DNA from: Fragilaria crotonensis
Taxonomy: Eukaryota > Bacillariophyta > Fragilariophyceae > Fragilariales > Fragilariaceae
DNA: 64,000 bases
Direction of reading: 5' to 3'
Assembly: GCA_022925895.1 (NCBI GenBank)
Contig: JAKSYS010000037.1
Coordinates: forward strand, 1-64,000
Made by a program: the position numbers and the translations under genes. Shown here in pieces: positions 11,752 through 23,152 of this stretch. The notes under the pieces were generated by a model, which was given only the letters and a program-made list of their open reading frames with translations, was not told the origin of the DNA and made no database searches. Position 1 is the first letter of the stretch. The number at the start of each line of letters is the position of its first letter.

Positions 11752-12036
11752 ATGTCGAAGTCTGTTTCATTCGCAGCTTTTCCAACAACATCGTGTGTTG
11801 TCCCTCGTGTCGAAGCCATTGACATGGAGAATGTGTTTTACCAAGAACAAGATTACATCCGCTTTCGACGAGAGTTGTGGCAAGAACAAATGCTCGATTC
11901 TCGTGTCATGTCCAGGCGGCAGAGGGGTCATGAATTGCTCATGACAGAACTACCAAGAGTAGCCATGAAAGGCTGTGTGGTGGCACGTACTGGACCACAC
12001 CAGGTGATGCATCGTGGAATTGCACGAACAGCATGA
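11752..12036 (+). CDS. Small RVxF/FYxxxDYxRFR-family protein (member 2)
   Basis: A 94-residue protein of unknown function. It begins MSKSVSFAAF, giving the basic-x-V-x-F motif at residues 3-7, followed by VVPRVEAIDMENVFYQEQDY and IRFRRELW, the family core. The C-terminal half is basic and not conserved with the other members. The start at 11,752 is preferred over an upstream ATG at 11,689 because it places the V-x-F motif at the N-terminus as in its paralogues and follows an A-rich leader. No intron, signal or membrane segment is visible. Confidence 0.6.
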   Translation: MSKSVSFAAFPTTSCVVPRVEAIDMENVFYQEQDYIRFRRELWQEQMLDSRVMSRRQRGHELLMTELPRVAMKGCVVARTGPHQVMHRGIARTA

Positions 12037-12547
12037 TCTGCGAAGAAAACAGTCCAACAGCACACGACATAGTGCGCCGCAACTGTAACACCACTGTCAT
12101 GACATTTTTCCTGGTGCCGGTGCACCATTCACACATGCGATCAAAACGCAATCAAGGGGATTTTAGATAAACGTGCATATAGATCAAGGGAATATATCAT
12201 CACCCCGGAGATGGATTTTCGTTTCGATTTAGTTTCACGAACATGTGATGAGGGAATCCTGGCGCCTAATTGGCACCTTCAAGAAGCAAGATTAGTGGTA
12301 ACGGGTACCGTGGTAGCATCGCGGATTCACAATTAGGCTGGAGGATCGATTGGAAGTTGCCAATAGAGAATCTCTGTTTTTCTGTATTGGCTTGCTATTC
12401 TAAGATACCTGTTTCTATAAGGCACGCGATGACTAGTCGCAAGCATTACTCATCAGCGAGATCCCATCATCTAACGCTGGTGGTGTCATGGCGTGATGGT
12501 GGCGTACGTCGGAAAACGGGCGCCAATAGGCATTTTTATAATCATGT
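12037..12547. other. Intergenic stretch downstream of the desaturase gene
   Basis: No gene is recognised. It lies between two convergent genes, the small paralogue and the desaturase. Confidence 0.5.
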
Positions 12548-14164
12548 TCAAATAGCTTTGGACGCTGCTGCTGCTGGTGACTTTGTGTTCACAATGGCAG
12601 CCTGTTGATTAGGACGTCCCTTGGTAGGTGTAGCTCCCGGGACAGCATCCGCTTCGGCCACTTGCTTGTAAAGCTCCCAGTTCATCTTGAGAATTTGAAA
12701 TTCACCAGTCTCTCGGTATCCCCCAGGAATGTTGTTGTCAGTCGCAAACTTGATCATTCGTTCTCTCAATTTGGGATACTTGTTTCGTGGCATGGAAGGG
12801 AACAGGTGATGCTCCAACTGGTACTGCATTCCTCCCCACAGCCATTCCGAAAATGGATTCGTCATGACAGCATTGCGTGTGGATGCGAATTGGGCCGTGA
12901 CCCAATCGGACTGGAACTCATCAAACATTTCTTCCGACTGATGAGTCGGAGTCACAATGAGCGCGGACATGAGTCCGGACAAGAAGACAGCGGGGAGCCA
13001 GACCGTGATGGGGAACACGGACAAGAGAACTAGGTAGTGTCCCAACAGGGCCAGGAGTTCTGGCTTGGCGTCGGGGCGCTTCTGTTCGACGGCATCAATG
13101 GCCACCTTCATCGTATCCACTCTCCAGAGTGCAAACAAGAAGGAGAAAGGGATGAAGAAATACAAGTGTTGAAACTTACGCAGAGGCGAGTCGTTCTTTG
13201 GATCAGGAGCCCATTGAAAGAGAAAAGGGTCCGTAGCAATATCTTCATCAACACCCATTTCATTTGCTAATGTAAAAAGGATGCAGTTAGGATTGATTGT
13301 TCTCAAAACGGTATTCACAAGGCGTCACACCATTTACTCACTTAACGCATGGTGCTTATTGTGCTTGTCCGACCACCAAGTCGGTGCCAATCCTGCCGCA
13401 GCAGGGCAGAAGAGACGGAGTTTGTTACAAAAGTCATCAACGCCATGAATGTAATCATGGCCCAACCATCCCGCATTTGTCATGGCCAACGCCAGGAGAA
13501 GTGTCGAGACAGGCGGGACCGTGTGAGCAGTCAAACCTGCCGCAACGACCAGAGCAGTCCAGATGCCAAGGAGTTTGAATTCGTGCACAAAATCACGTTC
13601 CCACCATCCCTCGGCTTCCAATTCGGTGCGCAGCTGGCGAAAGGCAATTTGAGTTGCCGAGTCAGCAGGCGTCGTTGCCTCCAGCTGATCCGCAACCTTG
13701 GACTTGGGTAATCGCTGGTACATGTTGCGAGCCTTTTGGGAGTGGAAGGCGTCCATGACTTCTGTGGCATCGCGGCCATCGTAGTAGTCAATCCAGTGTT
13801 CGCCAGCTGGATGAGCCTTGCGCCAACCTGAATGTCGGGTGCAATTAGGATGAATGTGAAAAGGGCATTGTGGCGAACTGGCGCAAGACAGTCATGCATC
13901 GCACCGGTACGTACCACTCAAATCATACCACTGGCCATGAATGCGAACATCCAAACTAGTGCGACATACTTGTTCGTTACACGCGGGAACTTCAACGCAA
14001 TTGGCTTCTTCATCACATTGCCATCCAGATGGAGCAACGGAACCTCCGTTGACGATGGTATTTGGATCCAAAGTTGTTGCTTTTAACGCAGACTGGGGAC
14101 GTGGTGACTGCAACGCAGAAACAGAGGATACGATGGATACTCCTACAGCCAAAGTCAGCTTCAT
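12548..14164 (-). CDS. Front-end fatty acid desaturase with cytochrome b5 domain, plastid-type presequence
   Basis: Three exons: 14,164-13,915, 13,827-13,342 and 13,266-12,548, separated by GT-AG introns of 87 and 75 bp, giving 484 residues. The protein would insert a double bond between an existing one and the carboxyl end of a fatty acyl chain, using electrons from its fused cytochrome b5. The b5 domain shows YDLSGW and HPAG (89-92) with the second haem His in DAFHS (112). The three His boxes are HDYIH (207-211), HNKHH (239-243) and QLEHH (395-399); the Gln in the last box marks the front-end class. Hydrophobic spans flank them. Residues 1-30 form a hydrophobic signal followed by SVSALQS, which resembles the diatom plastid ASAFAP motif (Leu at +1 is less usual than Phe). 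Four Cys (50, 56, 62, 67) precede the b5 domain. Regiospecificity (delta-5, -6 or -8) cannot be read from sequence. Confidence 0.92.
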
Positions 14165-15854
14165 GTCAGTGTTTGTTGTTGAAGCCGCGATAATCAACAA
14201 TTGTCGAATATGAAAGCTTCTTCCGATGAATAGTGCAAGTCGCGAACGTGAGTGGACGGAATTGATGAGTCTGTGAGTAGATAGTCCGGTACTCGAGTAC
14301 CCTGTACCTACACAGTACAGTACTTTGTACAAGAGGGCGGAGTGACGCTGATGAAGATGAATTGACTGAGAGCAGCGATGAGCTCATGAGCTGGCTGTCT
14401 GTCAAGCGCAAAGAATGTACAGTATCAGGTACGCACGTCAACTTGATTATTGCATTGCGCCTACGGTTGGTACTACTGCTACTGCTACTGCTACGACACA
14501 ACGACAGTACTGGCACTCACACCACTCAAAATTGCACTTGAGTTGCTGATGATTGATGATCATTCAACACACCCATCTGTATCTGCTGTTTCTATGCATA
14601 CGATTCTACTTCCGGTCTAGTCACCCTACCTACCAAGCTTCTATGATACTACACATCTACACATCCATTGTTAAATAACGTATGCATAGAACGGTGCTAT
14701 CGCGTAGTGTAGTCCAGTGGCAGCTGGCAATCGGCACCGAAATATTGAATCAGATCTTTTATATTAAGCATACCCACTACCCACCTGTACCGTTGAGCGG
14801 CAGACGGTGTCTTATGTTGATTTGCGATTTGCGATTTGCGATCACTCCTCGCTACTGTATGCGTATGATACTACGGTATGTTTATGTCCAACGAAGGTAC
14901 AATATATATGATACTGTCGGAGACAGTACTATGCATAGCTCTTCAACGTTCCAACCCACTCGCGTAGACACAGTACCAGGAGCCAGGAGCACAACAGGTA
15001 CAAGTACTACCGCTCTACCGCTAAGAGCATGTCTTATCGTTGGGGGTACACCGGCCCTCTTGTGTACCCTGGGTACATCGATGTACCCTTCAAAAAAAAT
15101 TGAAAAATTGGCAATCTTTATCGTGTACTGTAGTACTGTGTACTGAACCACCGCGCAGTTTTCCGATTACCGGAGCGAGAACGGCGTGAGTGGGCACTGG
15201 GCACACGTGCACACAATTTGATACACTGCAAGTTGATAATTGTATCCAACATTGTTGGCATTCGCACAATGCTGATTGTGAGACTCTACTTGTACTTAAT
15301 AGTGGGGAGTGATAGTTGTATATCTATGCTGGGAGGGCGTGCATCCTTTTGAGGTGTCATCACAGTGCAGGATGCGTTTCGATTGCAGGGCAATTGTTGA
15401 GATATCCCATAATCCGAGTACAACTGCTCCAACGTTCGACGAAACACGAGGATCAGGTATTTGTACGTTTTGTGGTATTAAACATGCAGTGAAAAGCCAC
15501 AAAGGTCACTGTATATTCCCACTGGAGCAATGATACAGTACTGACCCCGGGTACATGAGGGGGGGTCAGATTTTGAAAATGTGACCCTAGGTCATCAAAA
15601 AGGTACATCATCTGGCCCCCAATTCGATGTACCCCTCATAAGAAATGCTTTTTTGAGAAAAAATCGAAAAATCAGGGATGTACCCCCCACGATAAGACAT
15701 GCTCTAAGGCATCAGTATGAGCAACAGAAAAACGACTACTCGCCGGTTCTAAAGTAGCTCATAGAACCAGGTATATCATTCTATTTCCTGTTCGTCAATC
15801 GACAAGCACATTCGAACCATGATGCCTGGTCCTACGTAGTACTCAAGAGTAACA
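14165..15854. other. Gene-free stretch upstream of the desaturase
   Basis: No supportable gene. The first few hundred bases probably include the desaturase promoter. There is a short TTTGCGA repeat at about 14,820-14,840 and many GTAC-rich words. Two similar sequences about the phrase CCTCATAAG/GATAAGACATGCTCTAA near 15,030 and 15,690 suggest small decayed repeats. Confidence 0.4.
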
Positions 15855-16593
15855 CCTAAAAATGGCTTAGAGCCATTAAATGGTACAATTCTCACGACCT
15901 CTAAAAAGTACTCAATATCAATTAAATTAGTCCTACACATATGGCAATGATGTTCCTTGCCATGTGGAGCAACTTCACTTTGCTGTGCTAAACACCAGTT
16001 TTGGACACCAGTGTCATGTTAATCACAATGGAAGTTGGTACCTCAGAAATTTTGCACCTCCCAATTATTACACCATTGAGCCCGGGCCTCCAATTTTACA
16101 TTGCATACCATGCAGTACTGGTTTGAGTGGATGTGAGAAATAAAGATAACATTATTGCAAAATACATTTTACTTGTTGTTCTTGAACAAGTTGGAATGGC
16201 AGTTGTACCTGGTACTACGGAGTACCGGTTGCAAACCGATACCAATGCTCAATGTACAATCAGCAAAGCAGTACCACCAACTGGTGTACATTTTTTGTCA
16301 AATGATGTAAAGTCATTCAATGGATGAATATAAAACACAATTAGGGTTTATTTAGAATCAATAAATTGCTTGGAGCCACTAAAACAAAAATGATGCTTCC
16401 AAAATCTTCAACAACTTCAATCTTCAACAACTTCATCAATTCTTTCTTCAGTGCACAAATGATTAAACCATGTGATACCTCAAAGCATTATCTAACTGTG
16501 TTCCAAGAAAACTGAATTGCATTCAACAGATTTTCATTTTGAAATTCTTAGTCCAATATGAAGTAATTTTAGTGGCTCTAAGCCATTTTTAGG
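15855..16593. mobile_element. MITE, copy 1 of a 740-bp family
   Basis: A 739-bp unit bounded by perfect 21-bp inverted repeats (15,855-15,875 and 16,573-16,593; CCTAAAAATGGCTTAGAGCC). No coding capacity. It matches copy 2 at 17.8 kb in size and in terminal pattern (CCTAAAAANGGCTTAGANCCA), so it is a non-autonomous DNA transposon. The autonomous partner is not in the window. Confidence 0.8.
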
Positions 16594-16809
16594 CGATACA
16601 ACATGTGTCAATTTTGCACTGCTACTGGAGCAACCCTGAAAACACAAATACACATTTCTCAACTGATGGCGCGCCAAGAATTGGCACTCAGCGCACGTGA
16701 AATGACCGCAGGGAAATGGAAATGACTCAAAATGAAGATGAGATTTTTTTAGATGTGGTAGCGCCATATTTTGGTTTTCCACATGTAACCATGGCCTCTA
16801 TATCAGGTT

Positions 16810-17385
16810 ATGTTGACGAAAAAACCAGTACCAAATGCCCAAAACTGTTGGGGGGGTACCCCCAAACTCTTTTGGGCTACGATGGGCGTCCACGTCGATC
16901 ATGTACCACGCACCCAAAATTGTGCACGACGAAGTCTACACGACAACTATACGAGCAACCGTGACCGACCGTCGGAGGGACGTTTCCCGCTCTTCTCAGT
17001 TTCTTTCGAGACCTCCTGTTGTTGTTCATTTCTTGTATCATGCCTCGGTATTGGCTGGAAGCGTCCTGAGCTGGAGTTTCTCCTACAACTCATTGAGGAG
17101 AGACTCCCAGCAGTTGGTGGTGACAAATGGGCGAAGGTCGCGGAATTGCAATCATCATCCTTATCATTCATGGTGGCTGACGACGCTTGCCATGACAAAG
17201 GAATGAAATCTGATGACAAAGACACATACAAAAGAAAATTATGTGCTCTCCCAAAACACTATCCTGAAACCAATCGTATTTCAGGGCTAAATGTTACTCA
17301 AATCTATAACAACCTAGCGATACACATACGGACCAGATTTGACAAAAACCGAGACATGATCACACATGATCGTTTCATGTGGTGA
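16810..17385 (+). pseudogene. Possible Myb/SANT-like (DUF6818-type) gene fragment
   Basis: The open frame contains WKRPELEFLLQLIEERLPAV followed by GGDKWAKVAEL, which resembles the first helices of Myb/SANT-like domains common in stramenopile proteins, where a W..xEL..LL..IEE.LP..G..W..V pattern recurs. A later segment (YKRKLCALPKHYPETNRISG) could be the third helix region but is poorly matched. The upstream part (16,810-17,030) looks non-coding. No clear start codon next to the domain is seen, so I treat it as a relic or partial gene. It lies between the two MITEs. Confidence 0.35.
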
Positions 17386-17814
17386 GACACACACACAAAA
17401 TAGATTGTTGCTCCACTATGTCATTTGATACGATACAACTGTGTAGTAGTCATAATGCCCCATTTTCCTGAAATGCTCGAGGATGACGTGAAATGAGAAC
17501 ATCAACGATGCGCAATTCAGTTGTCATTTGTAGTCGGAGTACATACTTCGCCAGTAGCTCGTACTCGAAATACTATTATCCTCTGTGTACTAGTACATGT
17601 AGACTACCTGGTATATACTTCAAAACTCAAAACGCAAGTACTAGGGTACCAGGTACTACGTAGTAGTTGCACCTTGTACAGTACCGTGAGCGAGTACTGA
17701 AGACTGGAGCCCCAAATAGCTGGTGTAAAAGTAATAAGTACTCCGAGCACTCGCACTATACAAGGGTCATTACAACGAATTAGGACAGTGTCCATGTCAA
17801 TGACATAAAAAGGA

Positions 17815-18554
17815 GATACCACCTAAAAAGGGCTTAGAACCAATAAAATGGCTTAGGACCATTAACGCGTTAAATTTTTTTGTGCCTACACAAAACGCTC
17901 GCAGTTTGTCGAATTTGACCGGTATTTGTATACAAAAGTTGCTCCTTTACCCACATCACACAAATAACTGACTGAGTGCAAAACGACATCTGACCTTCAT
18001 TTCAAAGGAAAATCGAACTGTCAGATTCGGCTGAGAATTACGCTGCCCCTCAAAAATTTCACGCATCGCGTTGGGCCAGCCATTTGATGATGCATTTAAA
18101 GTCTATATTTTCTTCATACTAGCGAAATAAATAGTAACTCCAATAACGTCAATATTGATCCTAAACTGGCCCATGTCAGTGGAACAAAAAATTCTTGGAT
18201 ATGTTGGTACAGAATCTACCACAGAAGTAACGTAGCAGTAATAATTGAGACATGCGGGATCATTCGGCGAATGCGTGAAAAAAAATTCCCGCCAACATAT
18301 AAATTTTACCTCATGTACGAATAAAATTGTATGTATGGCTTTGAACCAATGCAGTGCCAAACGAGGCAATTAAGAAGGTGAATGAATTGATAACTATCAT
18401 GTCCAGTACTTAATTGATTAACTTTTAGTGTGTAAAAGAAGCAAAATAAGCTTTCGTAAATGAGCTGAAGATGAAAAGGACGCATTTTGAGAAAGATACT
18501 GTGAGTCGAAAAATGCGTTAAATTATTGGTTCTAAGCCCTTTTTAGGTGGTATC
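17815..18554. mobile_element. MITE, copy 2 of the 740-bp family
   Basis: A 740-bp unit with perfect 32-bp inverted repeats at 17,815-17,846 and 18,523-18,554 (outer end GATACCACCTAAAAAGGGCT). Subterminal TTTAACGC words sit just inside both ends. No gene inside. The perfect terminal repeats suggest it is younger than copy 1. Confidence 0.85.
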
Positions 18555-19256
18555 ATCTTTCTCATCGAATGTTAGCAACCTGTTGTAATGTTATTGTCGC
18601 AATGAGCGCGAGCTCACGCCAGCCATCGCTCTGATGACCCCAAATGTTACAAACATGGTATGTACCGAGCGTAGAATTTGGTATCTCTTATGAAGGTTTG
18701 TCCGTCTATTATATCGCCCAGAACTACTCGGAGCATCATTTAAAAAGACTTTCCTGACTTTATGTTGCGTCAAAGGTGTTCCCTGTTCGTTTCCGGATGA
18801 CCCCGGAAACTGATATTCTCCCCTCCGTATTTATCGGAGCACAAATAAAAATTGTTCTGATTTCGATACGATGAATCGATGAATCATACTCGAGTACTTG
18901 AGTACCGGTAAAGGAAAGCAGTACTGTAGTACTTGTCTCTACTGGATTGCTGTACTCGCTTACTCGGACTGAAAATGTTATACAATCGTGCTATGCACTG
19001 TGCACGATGTCCGATTGAGGTTGATATCCGAACTTCGAATGAGAAAGAATTCCAGAATGTGACTGAATGCTGAGCATCTGAGTGCTCCGTAGTGCGTAAC
19101 GTCATGACTCAACATTGGGAACAGGGAACAGTCAGAGAACATCCTACGAACTCGGCGAAACCGGCATGATTCGCACAGCTCCAATTTGACAAACAGACTT
19201 CGTGACACAATTAATCTAACCCATCAATCAAAAACAAATCTGTTCGCGAATTCAAC
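18555..19256. other. Intergenic stretch before the third small paralogue
   Basis: No gene recognised. GTAC and ACTCGAGTAC words cluster at 18,890-18,960. Confidence 0.45.
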
Positions 19257-19625
19257 ATGACAGCTGCCGCAATCAATTCGTTATCAGGCACCAAGAGCAA
19301 GCGACGAGTAACCTTCCATCCCTTTGTTAAGGTGCTCGATATCCCACGTGCTGACCCAGAAACAAAGCATTTGTTGTGGTACACGAAATGCGAACTATTT
19401 TTGATCAGTTTGGAAATCAAACGCCAGATTCTGATTTACAAGGCTATTTCCTCACTGAGGAAGAAGAGAGATGAACCTGAAACATGCGCTGATGATGAAA
19501 CGTGCTATCCCGCGAAGCGCCAGAGATTATTACAAGGGCCTCTGGTGGGGGACACGACACTGACCGCCGGACCCATGCCACCGCTTGTTCCGGTTATGCA
19601 TGCCACAATGCAAATGGCCACCTGA
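19257..19625 (+). CDS. Small RVxF-family protein (member 3, divergent core)
   Basis: A 122-residue protein of unknown function. KRRVTF sits at about residues 15-20, then VKVLDIPRADPETKHLLWYT and a degenerate core, CELFLISLEIKRQILIYKA, where the D-Y-x-x-F-R of other members has become E-L-x-x-I-S. A short basic segment (PAKRQR, about 85-90) could be a nuclear signal. The C-terminus is rich in Pro and Met. The start at 19,257 gives an N-terminal extension of about 14 residues before the conserved motif, longer than in most members. It looks intact. Confidence 0.58.
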   Translation: MTAAAINSLSGTKSKRRVTFHPFVKVLDIPRADPETKHLLWYTKCELFLISLEIKRQILIYKAISSLRKKRDEPETCADDETCYPAKRQRLLQGPLVGDTTLTAGPMPPLVPVMHATMQMAT

Positions 19626-20019
19626 AAAGCACTGTCCAAGTCGGTTACATTTTCTTAATGCAAGCATCTCTCCCGAGACCTGCCAAAACGTTGATCAACC
19701 CAATTTGCGCACGCAACCTTCCCATTCGAGCATCAGTTTGCCACCTCGCTTGCAACCAGCGTTATTCTGACAGAACAGAGTCTGGATACCGGATTGAAAT
19801 CTTGAATGGCAGTGGCTCGCAAGTTTTTGACGAGAAAATCAGAAGGCTTACTTCGGATGTGATTAAGAAATAGAACAGTTTTTGAACTTGCTACACCTTT
19901 ATTCGCCTCCTGCCTGTAATTGTCTGTTTCGAAATCTGTACACCTGCTCGTCGGCACCCGGAAAGACGACAGCTTCGCATCTCGATTCGAATTGCTGGAT
20001 CTAGACGTGTACGTGAAAT

Positions 20020-20850
20020 GTTCGTCGTACGGCTTGTCCCTTCAACGGAGATTTACACGTGTCTAACGAGAGCACTGACACTATAGATTTAAGTGGAGCA
20101 GATGTTCTCGAATAAACTTTGCTTCATGACACGAATCCGAATCGGAATCTCATATGCCCTGCCATTGAGCTTTATTGGAAATATCCTAGTAGAATGGAGG
20201 ACTGCTCGCAGTGAATTTGTAAGTACTCGATTATGTTTGCAAAGTTGAGGTACTGTCGAGTATTGAACATACTTAGTAATACCCCGGCGAGTCTGGATTT
20301 TCCGGGCTTTGAAGAGCATCCTGATTACAAATTATTGCCTCATGCGTTTAATCAGCGTCCAGGTTATGTAGTTTCATACGTCGTTCTCATTAATGGTCGT
20401 CCTACATCTTTGTCACTTCAACAGAGATGTACACTTGTCTAACGAGAGCACTGACACGATAGATACAAATGGAGCAGATGTTCTCAAGTTAACTTTGCTT
20501 CATGACACGAATCCGAATCGGAATCTTTATGCCCCCCCATTGAGCTTTGTTTGAGGTATCCTAGTAGTAGACTCGAGGTGTGTCCCCAATGAATTTTTAA
20601 ATATGTTAGCAAAGTTGAGGTTCTGCCGAGTATTGAACATTAATAGTAATGCCCTGCCGAGTCTGGATTTTCCGGGCTTTGAAGAACGTCTTGATTACCT
20701 CTTGCGTCTTGCGTTTGATAAGCGTCCAGGTTACATAGTTTCAGAAGTCGTTCTCATTCAGAATCGTTCCATGTTCGTGAGTCACGACCATCGTTGTCAT
20801 ACTAGACTCGGGCAGAACTTCACAGTCCTGTGGAGGTCCTATGATATGGT
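20020..20850 (+). repeat. Tandem duplication, period about 370-376 bp, with a conserved short ORF in each unit
   Basis: About 2.2 copies. The CTAACGAGAGCACTGACAC segment recurs near 20,063 and 20,439. An ORF beginning M-x-AKLR-x-CRVLNI recurs at 20,233-20,442 and 20,603 onward, sharing SLDFPGFEE, RPGY and VVLI. The proteins match nothing I know. Many differences between units leave the amino acids of the first 60 codons largely alike, which hints at past coding function, but the second unit runs on past the homologous stop. Function unknown. Confidence 0.6.
20233..20442 (+). CDS. Hypothetical short ORF in tandem unit 1
   Basis: A 69-residue ORF with no recognised domain. It is listed only because its duplicate at 20,603 keeps the frame and motifs (AKLR, CRVLNI, SLDFPGFEE, RPGY). 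It may be a relic of a larger gene rather than an active one. Confidence 0.25.
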   Translation: MFAKLRYCRVLNILSNTPASLDFPGFEEHPDYKLLPHAFNQRPGYVVSYVVLINGRPTSLSLQQRCTLV

Positions 20851-20944
20851 CTGTAACTGGTATCACATGCGTATGCATACTGCGCTCCAGACGCGAACAA
20901 ATCACACTCGAACCAATCGTGTCGGAGAATTCCTAAACCGGTAG
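20603..20944 (+). CDS. Hypothetical short ORF in tandem unit 2
   Basis: A 113-residue ORF whose first 60 or so residues parallel the ORF at 20,233. The last 40 residues extend into sequence not shared with unit 1. No domain, signal or membrane segment is recognised. Confidence 0.25.
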   Translation: MLAKLRFCRVLNINSNALPSLDFPGFEERLDYLLRLAFDKRPGYIVSEVVLIQNRSMFVSHDHRCHTRLGQNFTVLWRSYDMVCNWYHMRMHTALQTRTNHTRTNRVGEFLNR

Positions 20945-21265
20945 TCCAGTCTACGGTACATTTTCATGTACAGATGTGTATGATAGGTTGGACGGCGAAC
21001 CGCCCACCTTCGCTCCGGCCTTTGCAGAACCTCCCATTCCCACTCGATGCTCACACCGTTTTGTGCTGAAAGTTTGGCGCAAGCACAGTAAAAACATCCA
21101 GTACTGGTAGCAGAATTCGAACCTTTGCGAAAACCAGCGATGACGTGATTTCGCGTGATTGACATATTCGAACACGAGTGTCGCAATCGTGCCAAGAGAC
21201 GACATTCAGTGCATCATACGCACCCTTTCCTTCCTGATCTCGTTTGTCATCCTTTGCTCTTGGCA

Positions 21266-21902
21266 ATGACGTCTTACCAAATGGAATCGCAGGATTGGAT
21301 TGAAGTGCAAGCCATTCCAGGAAACGATGTATGTGCTGATTGCAATGCGCCCAACCCAGAGTGGGCAGCAGTTTCCCATGGGATTGTCATTTGCTTGGAT
21401 TGTAGTGGAATTCATAGGTACGACTGAAACAAGAATGGCACTGCTGCTGTTGCTGCTGCCACTTGAGAGACAATGCAACCGCCATGGATCATCCTAACAT
21501 TTTGCAAAATTACAAAGAGGTCTCGGGACCCATATCTCATTCGTACGGTCCGTCACGATGGATTCCTGGTCAGAGAAACAGGTCGACGCCATGAAGAAAG
21601 GGGGAAACCTGAATCTGAACAAGTTTTTAGAAGAAAATGGAATAGCAAAGTTGACTCCCATTCGTGAAAAGTACGACAATGACACTGCCAAGCTCTACAA
21701 GCTGCAGCTTACGGCTCGTGTGGAGCGTCAAGCGATACCGACAACACTGCCACCTCCTCTCCAGACAAAAATAAAGGAATCCAAGTACCAAGGATTCGGA
21801 TCGTCACCGCCGCCTGCCAAATCCAGCACTTTGGCGACCGCTGCGAAATTTGCCGTGCCAGTGGCGCTCGGCGTTGTGGCGTTGTTCCTTGTGCGACGAT
21901 AG
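21266..21902 (+). CDS. ArfGAP-domain protein with C-terminal membrane anchor
   Basis: Two exons, 21,266-21,417 and 21,518-21,902, with a 100-bp GT-AG intron, giving 178 residues. The ArfGAP zinc finger is complete: Cys23-x2-Cys26-x16-Cys43-x2-Cys46, followed by CSGIHR with the catalytic-type Arg51 and, across the intron, [17 protein letters not shown]. Such domains stimulate GTP hydrolysis by Arf GTPases in vesicle coat cycles. After the domain (to about 120) comes a short Pro-rich linker and a hydrophobic C-terminal segment (about 159-175) ending in RR, which suggests a tail anchor in the ER or Golgi. Most ArfGAPs are larger and soluble, so this is a compact, possibly tail-anchored form. The splice choice is supported by the exact join of the conserved IHR-x-LGTH motif. 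Confidence 0.9.
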
Positions 21903-22117
21903 GGTTGCTGCTATAAAATAAATACTAAACTAATATGCTAAAGATTCGGAAATGATATGATACACTGATTGAACAATTCATGGTTTGAGACTTTATGTTC
22001 AAGTTTTACTTGTTTGTACGTTTGTACACGTTATTGAAGTCTGTCGTATGTTCAATGCTGTCGTGTGACGCCACAAAAACCGCAGGTAAAGATGCGTTCG
22101 TTGGGTATGGCTGTCCC

Positions 22118-22363
22118 TTACATTTCTTGATCTCTTATTTCATCTTTCAGGATCTGTTGCTCTAGATCGCTTTGTTGCTTCTTGATTTCCATCTTGATCA
22201 TGTGACGCGCATAGGCTCGTTCCCATCGTTTTTGTTCCTCCAATCGAAAACGCTCATAATCCTCCTCCTTGTAAAAGATCTCGTGTCTGACATCTTCATC
22301 AATAGGATCGAATTCCATGGTGGAAATGTGCTGAGCAAAGGAGATTCTTCTTGTTCTCGGCAT
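22118..22363 (-). CDS. Small RVxF/FYxxxDYxRFR-family protein (member 4)
   Basis: An 81-residue protein of unknown function and the only member on the minus strand; it converges on the ArfGAP gene. It begins MPRTRRISFAQH, with R-R-I-S-F at residues 5-9, then FDPIDEDVRHEIFYKEEDY and ERFRLEEQKRWERAYARHM, followed by a highly charged segment to the end that is probably one long helix. It is one of the clearest matches to the family core. The ATG at 22,363 is directly before the motif. No intron. Confidence 0.62.
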   Translation of the reverse strand: MPRTRRISFAQHISTMEFDPIDEDVRHEIFYKEEDYERFRLEEQKRWERAYARHMIKMEIKKQQSDLEQQILKDEIRDQEM

Positions 22364-23152
22364 TCTTGATGAACAAATGTGTGATGATGTGCGGTCGTGC
22401 AGTCGTGGCAGAAAGCAGATGGTAATTGTGAGGTCGGAGGAGAGGGGTGGCCAATGGCCAAACAGCAGGCTTGTGTCACAGTTGCAGTCTTGCGGATGGT
22501 CATCGAGCTTCTCGACCTCAGACGTGCGGTATTCTGAACCGTAAATGGCGGTTTTCTGTTTTCATTCGAACTAATAGATTGGTGTACTGTACGTACTCCT
22601 GTATTCGAATTTCGAATGTATCATACTCGGGGTTCTCGAGTACTTTTTAGCTATGGTTCACCAATGAACGTCGCGCCGATGTCCTACGACCTATGATCAC
22701 AGTTTTTCATATCGACTATCGAAAATGCCTTCTGCCAGCCTTTCATTCAGCCAGAGTAGCAGGAGTTTTGCGTTGGTGCCCCTTGCTTCATGATGTGATA
22801 GTCATCGGCATGAATTGAACGTCGTGCATTCTAGTAGAGAAGACTACCAGGTACTCTGTACCTCCTCCTCACTTAACAATTTTTGTTCGTGACTCTCGCA
22901 TTCAAAAGGCATTTGTGACAAATGACCAATTCAATTATCTAGAAACTTGGGACTTTTAGAGACTGCACAGAACACCAACCCGAGAGGAAGAGTCATTGTT
23001 CATCGTCAGATTCGGTTTTCTCGGCTAGTTACGCCTACTCAGCATTGCGGAGCAACTTCAAAGCAACGTGTACATGTACACAGCGTTCTTTCACAAAATG
23101 AAAACCATCGTTTGAATTGTAAAAACTCCTTCGCAGCAAACGATCGCACAAG
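22364..23152. other. Divergent intergenic stretch between two small paralogues
   Basis: Probably holds the promoters of members 4 (minus) and 5 (plus). No other gene is seen; GTAC-rich words occur near 22,585 and 22,850. Confidence 0.45.
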
